Below are positions 1-10,588 of a stretch of 64,000 nt of DNA, one piece after another. This DNA comes from Diploptera punctata (lineage: Eukaryota > Arthropoda > Insecta > Blattodea > Blaberidae). Below the pieces are notes generated by a model, which saw nothing but the letters and a program-made list of their open reading frames with translations, was not told the DNA's origin and searched no databases. Each line of letters starts with the position of its first letter. Positions within the stretch are counted from its first letter, which is position 1. Made by a program: the position numbers and the translations under genes. The stretch is taken from the NCBI GenBank assembly GCA_030220185.1, contig JASPKZ010010238.1, forward strand, positions 97,501-161,500. The letters run 5' to 3'.

Positions 1-2570
1 CATCATGGTCATCATCATCATGGTCATCATCATCATGGTCATCATCATCATGGTCATCATCATCATGGTCATCATCATCATGGTCATCATCATCATGGTC
101 ATCATCATCATGATCATCATCATCATGATCATCATCATCATGATCATCATCATCATGGTAATCATCATCATGATCATCATCATCATGATTATCATCATCA
201 TGATCATCATCATCATGATCATCATCATCATGGTCATCATCATCATGGTCATCATCATCATGGTAATCATCATCATGGTCATCATCATCATGGTCATCAT
301 CATCATGGTCATGATCATCATGGTCATCATCATCATGGTCATCATCATCATGGTCATCATCATCATGGTCATCATCATCATGGTCATCATCATCATGGTC
401 ATCATCATCATGGTCATCATCATCATGGTCATCATCATCATGGTCATCATCATCATGGTCATCATCATCATGGTCATCATCATCATGGTCATCATCATCA
501 TGGTCATCATCATCATGGTCATCATCATCATGGTCATCATCATCATGGTCATCATCATCATGGTCATCATCATCATGGTCATCATCATCATGGTCATCAT
601 CATCATGGTCATCATCATCATGGTCATCATCATCATGGTCATCATCATCATGGTCATCATCATCATGGTCATCATCATCATGGTCATCATCATCATGATC
701 ATCATCATCATGGTCATCATCATCATGGTCATCATCATCATGGTCATCATCATCATGGTCATCATCATCATGGTCATCATCATCATGGTCATCATCATCA
801 TGGTCATCATCATCATGGTCATCATCATCATGGTCATCATCATCATGGTCATCATCATCATGATCATCATCATCATGATCATCATCATCATGATCATCAT
901 CATCATGATCATCATCATCATGATCATCATCATCATGATCATCATCATCATGATCATCATCATCATGGTCATCATCATCATGGTCATCATCATCATGATC
1001 ATCATCATCATGATCATCATCATCATGGTCATGATCATCATGGTCATCATCATCATGGTCATCATCATCATGGTCATCATCATCATGGTCATCATCATCA
1101 TGGTCATCATCATCATGGTCATCATCATCATGGTCATCATCATCATGGTCATCATCATCATGGTCATCATCATCATGGTCATCATCATCATGGTCATCAT
1201 CATCATGGTCATCATCATCATGGTCATCATCATCATGGTCATCATCATCATGGTCATCATCATCATGATCATCATCATCATGATCATCATCATCATGATC
1301 ATCATCATCATGATCATCATCATCATGATCATCATCATCATGATCATCATCATCATGATCATCATCATCATGATCATCATCATCATGATCATCATCATCA
1401 TGATCATCATCATCATGATCATCATCATCATGATCATCATCATCATGATCATCATCATCATGATCATCATCATCATGGTCATCATCATCATGATCATCAT
1501 CATCATGATCATCATCATCATGATCATCATCATCATCATGATCATCATCATCATGATCATCATCATCATGATCATCATCATCATGATCATCATCATCATG
1601 ATCATCATCATCATGATCATCATCATCATGATCATCATCATCATGATCATCATCATCATGATCATCATCATCATGATCATCATCATCATGATCATCATCA
1701 TCATGATCATCATCATCATGATCATCATCATCATGATCATCATCATCATGATCATCATCATCATGATCATCATCATCATGATCATCATCATCATGATCAT
1801 CATCATCATGATCATCATCATCATGGTCATCATCATCATGGTAATCATCATCATGGTCATCATCATCATGGTCATCATCATCATGGTCATCATCATCATG
1901 GTCATCATCATCATGGTCATCATCATCATGGTCATGATCATCATGGTCATCATCATCATGGTCATCATCATCATGGTCATCATCATCATGATCATCATCA
2001 TCATGATTATCATCATCATGATCATCATCATCATGATCATCATCATCATGATCATCATCATCATGATCATCATCATCATGATCATCATCATCATGATCAT
2101 CATCATCATGATCATCATGATCATCATCATGGTCATAATCATCATGGTCATAATCATCATGGTCATCATCATCATGGTAATCATCATCATGATCATGATC
2201 ATCATCATAATGGTCATCATCATGATCATCATGATCATCATCATCATGATCATCATCATTATCATCATCATCATGATCATCATCATCATGATCATCATCA
2301 TGATCATCATGGTAATCATCATCATGGTCATGATCATCATGGTCATCATCATCATGGTCATCATCATCATGGTAATCATCATCATGATCATGATCATCAT
2401 CATAATGGTCATCATCATCACCATGATCATCATAATGGTCATCATCATGATCATCATCATCATCATGATCATCATCATCATGATCATCATCATCATGGTC
2501 ATAATCATCATGATCATCATCATAATGGTCATCATCATCATCATCATGATCAATATCATCATTATTATTA
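1..2570. repeat. 15-bp CAT-rich minisatellite array
   Basis: The unit is four CAT triplets followed by GGT or GAT, repeated about 170 times and cut by the left edge of the window. GGT and GAT units occur in blocks (GAT dominates about 860-960, 1260-1510 and 1540-1820), which points to block-wise amplification. One unit near 1530 has an extra CAT, and order decays after about 2110. The unit is a multiple of three and the plus strand lacks in-frame stops in two frames: one reads Met-Val/Ile-Ile-Ile-Ile to 2602, the other His-His-His-His-Gly/Asp to a TAA at 2587. Neither has codon-bias or splice evidence, so I treat the array as a satellite, not a gene. Confidence 0.97.
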
Positions 2571-2797
2571 TTATATTAAGATGGTTTAATCTCTCACCTT
2601 AAACGCACTGTTTATATGCCACTCTTCAGATGGGCCTTAAAATGGCACAACCTATGGTTCACACAATACTTTTCTGACCACGCAGAGACATGGGGGGGGG
2701 TCTTCCCGAATGAGTGATCAAAAGCATTAAGACGAAACACTTTGTTCACGCACACATTCAGGTGAATATGATGCCCAGATGTTGTTCGGGTAGCATT

Positions 2798-2948
2798 TCC
2801 TCCTTGAAGTTTCCTGACGTTTGTCTTATAAATGAGGAAAAACTCCGAATAAAAATCATCATCCAGGAAACTTATCGCGTTCGGGTATCGAACCCGGGCC
2901 CGCTGCATTCAAGGGAGCGACACTATCCCGGGATCGAAGCGGTAGACT
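2798..2948 (-). mobile_element. SINE-1 copy (tRNA-derived), 5' part, degraded
   Basis: On the minus strand this matches the head of the SINE at 39990-40380. It has a tRNA-like B box in GGGTTCGATACCCG form near 2885, then the conserved block that reads toward TCCTCATTTATAAGACAAACG. The tail is missing. Short unrelated reading frames cross it on both strands and are not genes. Confidence 0.7.
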
Positions 2949-2959
2949 TGTTAAAAATA

Positions 2960-3535
2960 TGTATTGTATAAATATTTAATTTCAGTATTTAGATTATTAT
3001 TCAATGTAAAACAGATCCTTGTAACCCAGTGGTTACAATCTTCGCCTCTATTTTCATGATTTATGGTTGAAAACGTGCTCAGATTAATCGATTCGCCTGA
3101 AAAGACGAGTTAGACTTGCCGTTAGTTAATTTCCTTCAACTCAGAAGAAGACGTACACCCGCTTAACGCTGCTGTTATATATTTTGCAATATTTTGTACA
3201 TCCCTTGGCAGGGTAATCTTTTGTTAACATTTATGGATAGTAGAGGAATGTGTTTTTGCCTTCACCCTTATTGTGATCTCAGTACCGTTATCTTTGGTTT
3301 GTTTTGAATGTCTGAAAATAGACAATGTAATTTACGGTAATTTAAATGTGGTTTCTGTGAACATTAATTGAGTATTTAAACCTGAATCGAATGGGTTAAC
3401 GACGTAAAATCCTCATTGTGACTTCCTTCGGAAGGGACGTAAATTCTCGCGTCACGTGTAGTAGGTTTTATAACATGCAAACTCGAGCATGGAAAAAGGG
3501 ACATATGAGCATATTTTTGGGCCCTTCCACGTCCA
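2960..3535. other. Unassigned intergenic stretch
   Basis: No long reading frame and no repeat I can name. A weak tRNA-like A-box phrase (CCCAGTGGTTACAATC) lies near 3025 without a convincing B box, so it may be an old SINE remnant. Confidence 0.5.
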
Positions 3536-3575
3536 GATTTGATTTATTACGCTTATTACCTGGATAGATATTTAA

Positions 3576-3830
3576 AGTCCACCTCATCACCCCTTTGTAT
3601 TTCTGCTCGCTTCCATTCGCTATCCTCCCACCATAACTTGGAACACACGATCGAGAGAAAATTTAACTCTGGCTGTTGCTCTACATCGAACATCTCACTA
3701 TTCCTCATCCTTCCTTGTTTCAGCCGCCCGACTCTGGAATTCCCTCCCCTCGTATATCAAGTACTGCCCGACTCAAAAACAGTTCAAAACAAAACTGACT
3801 TCATATTTCCTTAGGCAATATAATATATAA
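3576..3830 (+). pseudogene. CR1-like LINE, C-terminal ORF2 fragment
   Basis: One frame runs from 3576 to a TAA at 3828-3830 and ends in the C-terminal signature seen in the better copies at 38 and 47 kb: a HRTSHYSSSF block, then SAARLWNSLPSYI, then FKTKLTSYFL. This is the region downstream of the reverse transcriptase domain in CR1/L2/Jockey-type non-LTR retrotransposons. The frame has a stop just upstream at 3573. The copy is 5'-truncated and old. Family assignment is from motif resemblance. Confidence 0.7.
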
Positions 3831-3944
3831 CCGTGTTCCATGTATATTTTTATTATTCCTTTTTTATTTTAAACTATTCTTACGAAGCCAATTACTTAAA
3901 CTAATTATAGATTATTGTTATTATTATTACTATTATTATTATGA

Positions 3945-4300
3945 GGAGGACAGCAAGATGTTCAAAACTAGACAAAATAAGAAATACTGCCATAAGAGAA
4001 AAAAATAAATATTGGTTATTCAATTGTAGGTTATATACGGTATAAGCAATTAGATTGGTATGTACACGTACGACGAATGCAAGAAGAAAGATTACCCAGG
4101 AAAACATTGGAATGGTGTCCACCTGGAAGAAGGAGGAGAGGAAGACCTGGAAACTCGTGGATACAGGAATTAAGAACTGGAATGAGAGCAAGAGGACTGG
4201 AGGACATGGATTGAAAGTAGAGAGACGAGTGGAAAAGAAAAATAAAACTTTAGGCACAGAAAGATGTGTAAATATTAAAAATCTATATATAAAAAAAATG
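3945..4300 (+). pseudogene. LINE ORF2 C-terminal fragment (family shared with 19.3-20.2 kb)
   Basis: Conceptual translation shows TARCSKLDKIRN, then near 4075-4200 the phrases RLPRKTLEWCPPGRRRRGRP and GMRARGLEDMD. This is the distal end of a LINE reverse transcriptase protein. The frame is broken by stops and shifts. The same sequence recurs inverted at 19290-20226, which defines the family. It ends in a TTA/TTG-rich simple repeat. Confidence 0.75.
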
Positions 4301-4413
4301 TTATTATTATTATTATTGTTACTGTTACTATTGTTATTGTTACTATTATTATTATTGTTACTATAATCGTTGTTGTTATTATTATTATTATTATTGTTAC
4401 TATTATTTTTTTT
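4299..4413. repeat. TTA/TTG/ACT trinucleotide microsatellite
   Basis: Imperfect trinucleotide repeats join the 3' ends of two convergent LINE fragments (plus-strand LINE on the left, minus-strand LINE on the right). The tract is probably their merged A/T-rich tails. Poly-Leu and poly-Asn frames here are artefacts. Confidence 0.9.
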
Positions 4414-4429
4414 AAATTGCGGATTAGCC

Positions 4430-4915
4430 CATGTAGGACTACGCAGAGTACTTAGAGGCGTTTCCTTTGAGCCCAAATTTTTTTCATTCTTTTGCTATGA
4501 GCTTGTTTTCTCTCATCTGTCCAAGTTATTCCAGTTTTTTCTTCGGTTTGTCCTCTTGGTCAACTTGCCACTTATTCACCTTAATTCTAAATATATCTCT
4601 GTTTGGGATATCTTCTTTAGTAATTCCTGCCAGTTTTAAGTCCTTTTTTACTTCATCAATCCACTTCATAGTATCCACTGGAGCTTTACTTCTGTTTTAG
4701 TAGAATTCCATTATCTGTTTTGTAAGCCTATTTGAGTTCATTCGTTTAATATGGCCATAAAATTGTAACCTTCGTTTTCTAATATCACTATGAATGTCTG
4801 TATATATTTTTATTTCCTTTTTACTTCTGAGTCTAAATGTTTCATCTATGACTTGTGGACCTAAAACTTTTCTTATAATTTTGCATTCTTTTTTCACTAT
4901 ATTTTCTATATCTTT
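4430..4915 (-). pseudogene. LINE ORF2 C-terminal fragment, minus strand
   Basis: On the minus strand from 4897 down the translation reads KIIRKVLGPQ, then RRLQFYGHIKRMNSNRL, a stop or shift near 4697, then VDTMKWIDEVKKDLKLAGI and finally WTDERKQAHSKRMKKIWAQR near 4450. That is the full C-terminal tail of one LINE family. At least two frame breaks show it is dead. It abuts the microsatellite at 4299-4413. Confidence 0.75.
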
Positions 4916-4930
4916 TTTTTCTGTTCAAAA

Positions 4931-4936
4931 TTAAAC

Positions 4937-5010
<74 letters not shown>
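4931..5010. repeat. (ATT)n microsatellite
   Basis: About 25 perfect ATT units, between the 5' end of the minus-strand LINE and CR1-like 3' UTR sequence. Similar tracts follow the CR1-like hairpins at 38.65 and 47.3 kb, so this may be a retrotransposon tail. Confidence 0.95.
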
Positions 5011-5012
<2 letters not shown>

Positions 5013-5175
5013 TACTAATTTTCTTTCTTTATCTTGTCAACTTCATATTGTATAGCCTATATCTATTATGTATCATTAATCAACATGTAGATAATTCATA
5101 ATTGTTATTATATGTACAATTTAACCCTGGCGAAGTGGAAGAGACCTTACGGTCTTAACTCCACCAGATGAAATA
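5011..5175 (+). mobile_element. CR1-like LINE 3' UTR end
   Basis: The non-coding 3' end of a CR1-like element. It finishes with a hairpin (AGACC at 5142-5146, loop, GGTCT at 5151-5155, outer GTGGA/TCCAC pairing) followed by an AAATA-type tail. Compare the hairpin at 5403-5418. Confidence 0.65.
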
Positions 5176-5224
5176 AATAAATAAAATACAATTTTCAATA
5201 TGACAGATAATTAATTGTTCAATG

Positions 5225-5460
5225 TCTATTATTGTAATTTATGTGTATTCATATGTAACATATGTTTGTCCTGTTTAATATGACTATTATTGTAATTTTT
5301 TTTGTATTCATGTGTAACATATGTTTATCCTGTTTAATATGACTATTATTGTATTTTTTTGTATTCATATGTAACATATGCTTGTTCTGGTGAGTGGAAG
5401 AGAAGGCCACATGGCCTTAACTCCACCAGGCTAAATAAATCTATTCTATTCTATTCTAAT
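5225..5460 (+). mobile_element. CR1-like LINE 3' UTR with about 58-bp internal repeats
   Basis: Three imperfect copies of a unit of about 58 bp (each with GTATTCATATGTAACATATG and CCTGTTTAATATGACTATT-like text) precede the terminal hairpin AAGGCC (5403-5408)/GGCCTT (5413-5418) and a tail of TCTAT repeats ending near 5460. There is no coding part. This is the 3' end of the family whose coding part is better kept at 37.6-38.7 and 45.9-47.3 kb. Confidence 0.75.
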
Positions 5461-5938
5461 AGTTTAAGTGCATTTATTTCACAGTGTGAGTCAATACGGT
5501 GGATCGAAAATAATGAATAAGTATTGTAGTCAGGGTTTACACAGTATCATGCAACAAAGGAAGGGAAAGAGACAAGTGACAAACTTGCTGTCGTTAATTC
5601 AGCTTAACTTAGAGTTTGTCCGGCTGCAATCAGGGGGTTGTAAGAGTTCCGCGGTAAACCAGTCTAGCTCTTTAACTGCAAGGGTTTCCGGCTGAGGAAA
5701 TGATGGTGTCAACTCAAAGGTTGACTTGGCACAGGATAAACCATACTGGGATCAAACCATCGCCTCCAATCCGTACAAGGAGAAATGTGGAAGAAATATA
5801 TTACAGGGGGAAGCGGCTGTCTCTAGCAGAGTAAATCACTGCGAGAAAACTTTGCTCACGTGACCGAAATCTTAAGTTTATACAATCTACAGCATGATCG
5901 CAATTTTCTTGATTGAAAATTGCAATTATTATATTTTG
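5461..5938. other. Unassigned intergenic stretch
   Basis: Only short frames with no recognisable domain. No repeat named. Confidence 0.4.
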
Positions 5939-5939
5939 A

Positions 5940-6622
5940 TATATAGTAGGCCTAATAAACAGATTTCGGATACTTTTGAAATCCACAATGGGTTGAAGCA
6001 AGGAGATGCACTATCTCCTCTACTATTTAATTTTGTATTAGAGCATGTCATCAGATCTTTAGAGAATGAAGAAGGCTTACAACTCAATGGTATTAATAAG
6101 CTGTTGGTTTATGCTGATGATATAGTACAATTGGCCGATAGCGAAGAGCTACTAAAGGCCAACACGCACACACTACTGAGTAAAACTAAGAAATTGGGAC
6201 TGGAAGTAAATATCAATAAAACTAAATATATGGTCACACATAAAAATACATTATATAATGGAAATGGACAGCTAATGATAAATGAGGGAAATTTTGAGGA
6301 AGTGGCTGAATTCAAATACCTAGGAAAAATAATCACAAACAGGAATGAGATGCACAAGGAAATTAAACATAGGCTCAATTCTGGAAATGCATGTTATTAT
6401 GCATTACAGAGACTTTTGACTTCCCAACTCCTTTCAAAAAACGTTAAACTGAAAATATATAAAACTATTATTCTACCAGTTATATTATATGGATGCGAAA
6501 CATTGACTCTTACTTTAAGGGAGGAAAGGAGATTACGAGTATTTGAGAATAAAGTTCTTAGGAAAATTTTTGGACCAAAGAGAGATGAACAGACAGGTGG
6601 ATGGAGAAGACTACATAATTAA
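5940..6622 (+). pseudogene. RTE-like LINE reverse transcriptase, 5'-truncated
   Basis: An open frame of about 225 codons encodes the palm half of a non-LTR reverse transcriptase: the GLKQGDALSPLLFNFVLE block near 5990-6045, the catalytic YADD at about 6109-6120, then AEFKYLGKIIT, the YGCET motif near 6490 and VLRKIFGPKRDEQTG near 6560-6595. The enzyme class copies its own RNA at a nicked target. The fingers and the N-terminal endonuclease are absent. The frame is disrupted at 6620 by a Penelope-like fragment, and the LINE resumes at 6958. The start chosen is where LINE homology begins; the upstream ATG at 5894 is chance. RTE clade is my best guess from the C-terminal motifs and the short tetranucleotide tails. 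Confidence 0.85.
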
Positions 6623-6957
6623 TATATAATTATGGAATATTCACCTGAAAGGTCCGTCTCCTCAACTTAATTAATAATTTAACTGTAGCGCTTTCGGGAC
6701 TTGTCCCATCATCGGCAGGATTCAAAACTGGTGTTTCACTGAAGATCTGGTAGAGGGGGTTGCATGTATTGGGTTCGTTTTCGTTTATCAGGCTGTCGTT
6801 GTTGTGAGCTGCTTTCGTGATTTCCATCTCTTCGAGTACGTTTATCTTCGCTGTATTATTTTCTCTGTGCATTACTGTTAGGGTGTTTTCAATATTTAAC
6901 ATGCGATGTCCTTCATGGATAACGTGTTTGATAACTGCATAACAGTGAATTTCATAG
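6623..6957 (-). mobile_element. Penelope-like element, GIY-YIG C-terminal fragment
   Basis: Read on the minus strand from about 6957, this encodes AVIKHVIHEGHRMLNIENTL, then VMHRENNTAKINVLEEMEI and a tail with PADDGTSPESATVK. The spacing of H-x-EGH, N-x-E and the late LEE-x-EI matches the C-terminal half of the GIY-YIG endonuclease of Penelope-like elements; the final Glu would be the catalytic acid. The catalytic GIY-YIG strand itself is missing. The fragment sits exactly in the gap of the surrounding LINE, so it arrived later. About 100 codons are open. Confidence 0.65.
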
Positions 6958-7255
6958 TCTTTATAGGAAGCCAAGTATAATGAGAACAGTTGATTCTCGT
7001 AGACTGCGATGGGCAGGACATGTGGCACGGATGGGGAATGAAACACGTGCATGGAAGATTCTTGTAGGAAAACCAGAGGAATACGCTCAGTTGGTAGACC
7101 AAGAATGAGGTGGGAGAATAACATTAACTATGATTTGAGGGAAGTTGATTATAGAGGGATGATTGGAAACATTGGCTCAGGATAGGGATATATGGAGAGC
7201 TTATGTCCTCGCCACCATGAACCTAGGGGTTGGATAGTGCCAGTGAGTTAGTTAG
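6958..7255 (+). mobile_element. RTE-like LINE 3' end (continuation of 5940-6622)
   Basis: The sequence continues the LINE with the C-terminal module (RRLRWAGHVARMGNE, then RPRMRWENNINYDLREVDY, with frame breaks) and the family 3' end GATAGTGCCAGTGAGTTAGT. It ends in GTTA repeats near 7255. Confidence 0.85.
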
Positions 7256-7265
7256 TTAGTAGACC

Positions 7266-7365
7266 TACTATTCTCGTAGACTGCGATGGAGGACATATGG
7301 CCCGAATGGGAAATGAAAGACGTGCATGTAAGCTTCTTGTAGGAAAACCAGAGGGAAAAACGCCC
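7266..7365 (+). mobile_element. RTE-like LINE fragment
   Basis: About 100 bp matching the ACTGCGATGG...GACATGTGGC region of the same family, directly after the previous copy and truncated on both sides. Small deletions break the frame. Confidence 0.75.
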
Positions 7366-7757
7366 AAAGATGAATAAGTAGAAGAACAATGTTGGAATAT
7401 TCTGTAGTCAGGTATAATAGCCGTCAGCTCGTTCTTGCTACCTGAGGGCAGTCCTTACTTTGTGAACAGATTACAGAATTTAAATGTAGGAAAGACTGCT
7501 GCTAAGCTTCAAACTGTGCTTTGTCAAATTAGTAAAGTTCTTTTAGATAAGGACAACATTTTTCTCACTTACATCAAACTATCAATACAGCATGATACAA
7601 GTATGCTGCCATAATATCGTGTGATGTTGAGCATAATTGTTTATGTTGCAAAACAATTCTGACCGACAGGCCTTATAGTTTACTGTCAGAAAATATAGAA
7701 AAAACACTTCTGTGTATTACGAACAGAATTGACAATTGGATTGTTCAAAGCATAGTA
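7366..7757. other. Unassigned intergenic stretch
   Basis: No coding or repeat signal recognised. Confidence 0.4.
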
Positions 7758-7758
7758 C

Positions 7759-7973
7759 CTGGCTTAACTTAGCAAAGAGAGAGATGGAGATATGTGGGTA
7801 GATCCTTGATCGCTTTCGCCCATTTACAAAATAAAGAACGCACTCTGTTGTCAGTTTTCATCTTCCCTCTTCCCCCTATTAACATCGGTGAAGAAACACC
7901 TACAACACTGGTGCGAGTGAGAGAGGTGAGCACAGCTGTCTCTTTCTACAAATTTCTTGCTAAGTTAAACCAG
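7759..7973. mobile_element. MITE-like element with 17-bp terminal inverted repeats
   Basis: The left end CTGGCTTAACTTAGCAA (7759-7775) is inverted at the right end (7957-7973) with one mismatch, bounding 215 bp. The 78-codon frame inside lacks homology I recognise. A terminal-inverted-repeat element without transposase fits best. No convincing target duplication is visible, so the superfamily stays open. Confidence 0.55.
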
Positions 7974-8990
7974 ACTAACAATATACACTATGTTAGAACC
8001 ATTTCATTAAAAACAAAAAAAAAAGGATAACCCTAACGTTAAAATAATTCTAACTACATGTCACCATCATGTTTGTAACACAATATGGAATGTAACTGTA
8101 ATTGCAAAGGGAGTTCTGAAACAATCGCTAGAATCAATTATGGACTAATAACTTCTTGTTTATCCAAATATGACATACTGGAATGGTTTACTTCTATTCC
8201 AAATCGTCCAATTTAATGTTATTGTTACATTTCCATCTACATGAATTTAATATCTTTATGCAATGTAAAAATAGCAATAATGTAAACTGTACCTGCTCTA
8301 AACTTTTAGTGCTATATTTCATGGAAGCCTGTTCGTTTTCGTTGCAATGATTTGTTTTTTTTTTTGTATATGTTTGGATTTCACAATTAAATATCATTCA
8401 ATACATTAATTAATTGTATTATATATAACTTCTTAGTTTTGATTTATGAAAGTAAAGTGATTGCAGTACAGGCTGTTTAGTAAATATTGTATTTTTCCAC
8501 CTCATGCATTCCCGTTAAGCGTAATAGCCCTTTGGTATTCCCATTGTATTATGCTCAGGCTCTAAGGCTTGGAGAAAAATTATTTGCTTCTTTTCAATAC
8601 AAACATTGCTGAGTGACAAAGAGGGTAGATGACTCAAGCTTTCTTTTCTGTCTCACACCTGGTGATGAAACCTTCAGGTGACTGGCAATATTATATTTGA
8701 TCTTGGTAACACTGAATTCAGTCTGCAGTCCTCATTCACAGACAGGTGCTTCAAAGACAAAGTGGTGCAGCAAGCAAATGTGGCTTTTTCTTTAACCTTT
8801 AGAACAGTTTTTTTTTTCAAGATACCTAAAGAGCGGACTATGATAAAAGACAAACTGACCAATTTTGTTGAAATAATTTGGTGCGGAAATATTCTCAAGT
8901 GACGGTTTTGCTCTTTGCAAAAAGAGCAAACAAATTCCAAAAGCATCTTTGATATCTTGGCATGCTATTGATGGCATACGTTTATATTCT
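7974..8990. other. Unassigned intergenic stretch
   Basis: Several frames of 60-90 codons occur on both strands between 8194 and 8977. They overlap each other and show no domain, so I do not call genes. Confidence 0.4.
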
Positions 8991-8997
8991 TAACGCT

Positions 8998-9460
8998 TCT
9001 TCTTCTTCTTCTTCTACACGATTTAGACTTATTTACTAGCCTGTAAGTAAAGTAAAGTGATCCCACAACAGGCCTCAGGAGGCCCTTGGGGTAGTAGGAG
9101 ATTAAGGCTCCCACTTTTTCTAGACAATCGGCACTTTATGTCAGCCGGGTTGTCAGCCCTGCGTGACGGCCGCCTTTACCCCCAGAACAGGTGTCTGGTA
9201 CTCATTTTCGTTAGAGGCTGAGTCGACCCCAGGGCCATAGTGCCGCCAGAGGGTTTGGATCAGTTTAAAAATCCTGACCCTAACGGGACTTGAACCCTCG
9301 ACCTTCCGGCTTGTAGCGCAGTGCCTTAACCACTACCCTACGGCGTGCCCCCTTACTAGCCTGTTCCGGCTCCAAATTGCTCCTCTTTCCATCTTTTCCT
9401 TGGTCTTCCCAAGCTTCTTCTTCCTCGTGGTGAATAGTTTTATGCTGCTTTTGGCAAGAC
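8998..9460 (-). mobile_element. LINE 3' end, minus strand, split by a SINE
   Basis: The (TTC)n tract at 8998-9015 is the (GAA)n tail of a minus-strand LINE. Sequence from 9016-9044 and 9353-9460 matches the family at 39115-39500 (GGCTCCAAATTGCT...TTCCCAA.CTTCTTCTTCCTC). It is interrupted at 9045-9352 by SINE-2. Only the end of the coding region remains. Confidence 0.75.
9045..9352 (-). mobile_element. SINE-2, near full length, with 12-bp TSD
   Basis: A tRNA-derived SINE on the minus strand. The head is at the right (A box GTAGGGTAGTGGTTAAGG, B box GGGTTCAAGTCCCG near 9290), followed by a family-specific body and a tail of ACTTT repeats at the left. It is bracketed by the direct repeat TTACTAGCCTGT at 9033-9044 and 9353-9364, the TSD expected from LINE-driven integration. 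A Pol III internal promoter is implied by the A and B boxes. Confidence 0.9.
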
Positions 9461-9464
9461 AGTA

Positions 9465-10358
9465 AAAAATTATGTTGTTGTCATTTTTTTTAAGAGCCTA
9501 TTTTGAATTTTTAGTGCCTATATTAATGATTTTTAGTACCTTTTTGCCTGCCTATTTTGAATTTTTTAAGTGCATAACATCCGGACTCTGGTGATATGTA
9601 TGTGTGTGAGAAAGAATGCGTCTTATTATGATATATTCCTCTGAACAAATATCGAATAGTTTAAATGGGACAATTATACAATATTCCTAATGGGTAGCCT
9701 ATTTGGATTAGAACATCTACTCATCCCGTAAGTGCATGTTAAATTGTATAACCTGCGATACTAGACACACTGTATTTTTTAAAAGTCGAATTTATTGTTA
9801 AAGTAATATTTTATTTAAAACATACATGCAAACTATTTGTTGAATGCTAAATTTAGAGCCTACACAATTTTAGAACTGAGGGAACTGGCAACAAATGGCG
9901 AACAATATCAATTTCGATGAGGGCAATACTGTGAAATCTGCTCAAGGATATTGATAAGAAAATGAAGCGGAACTGATTGGTTCCAGTCGCTGTAGAACCA
10001 ATTTCGACGGATATTGATCGAATCTTCCTTTTCAACTTAAAACAGGATTTTATTAAATTGACAATTTCCTTCATACAGCAGCAGACGAACGAGGTGCTGT
10101 ATCGTAAATGCATTGAGAATGCTCTCTCATTTATATTGTTCGGAATAAGAAACACGGAAGTTTCAGGGAATCTAGAAGATATACTATTTTATTCCAGTAA
10201 TGAAAGTGAAAAGAAGATAGTATTATGTGATTCCATTTTTGAATGTCATATTTATCGGATTTTCTTAAAATTCCCGCCCAAATCTGTAACGTTAAATTTA
10301 TATTTGTTTCTTTCGTTTGTTCGTATTTAACCTTTTCACTGCTGAGATATTTCCAGCC
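9465..10358. other. Unassigned stretch with a 117-codon frame
   Basis: A phrase of the type GCCTATTTTGAATTTTTAGTGC is repeated loosely at 9490-9570. The frame 9977-10330 (+) would encode 117 residues beginning MVPVAVEPISTDIDRIF. I recognise no domain, and an overlapping minus-strand frame of 100 codons argues for chance. No function can be given. Confidence 0.35.
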
Positions 10359-10588
10359 TTTAACCCTTAAATTGGCAAAACACAAATTTCTTCTGTTAGA
10401 TATTTGAATATGGCGGACTGCAGCGAAAACGGAATCTTGTATAACTGTTATTATTAGCTATATTGTATAATTAGACACACATTTAAGTGGTTTCTTTTTG
10501 TTCGTTTTCTTCTGTTTTATTTAAAATATTGAATTAACTAAACCAACTAATGTATCCAAAAGGATACATTACGAATTTAAGGGTTAAA
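10359..10588. mobile_element. Possible MITE with 15-bp perfect inverted repeats
   Basis: TTTAACCCTTAAATT at 10359-10373 is perfectly inverted at 10574-10588, bounding 230 bp of non-coding AT-rich DNA. A short terminal-inverted-repeat element is plausible. No clear TSD is seen and the repeat is of low complexity, so confidence is limited. Confidence 0.4.

Noticed and set aside
5..2602. 865-codon frame of Met-Val/Ile repeats
   Set aside because: It is the translation of a 15-bp minisatellite, with no start context, domain or codon signal; another frame is equally open.
3015..3060. tRNA gene suggested by CCCAGTGGTTACAATC
   Set aside because: No B box or acceptor pairing at the right distance.
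4055..4476. Poly-Leu and poly-Asn proteins around 4300-4400
   Set aside because: They are translations of trinucleotide microsatellites joined to LINE remnants.
9977..10330. 117-codon frame as a real gene
   Set aside because: No recognisable domain, an opposing overlapping frame of similar length, and no splice or promoter evidence.
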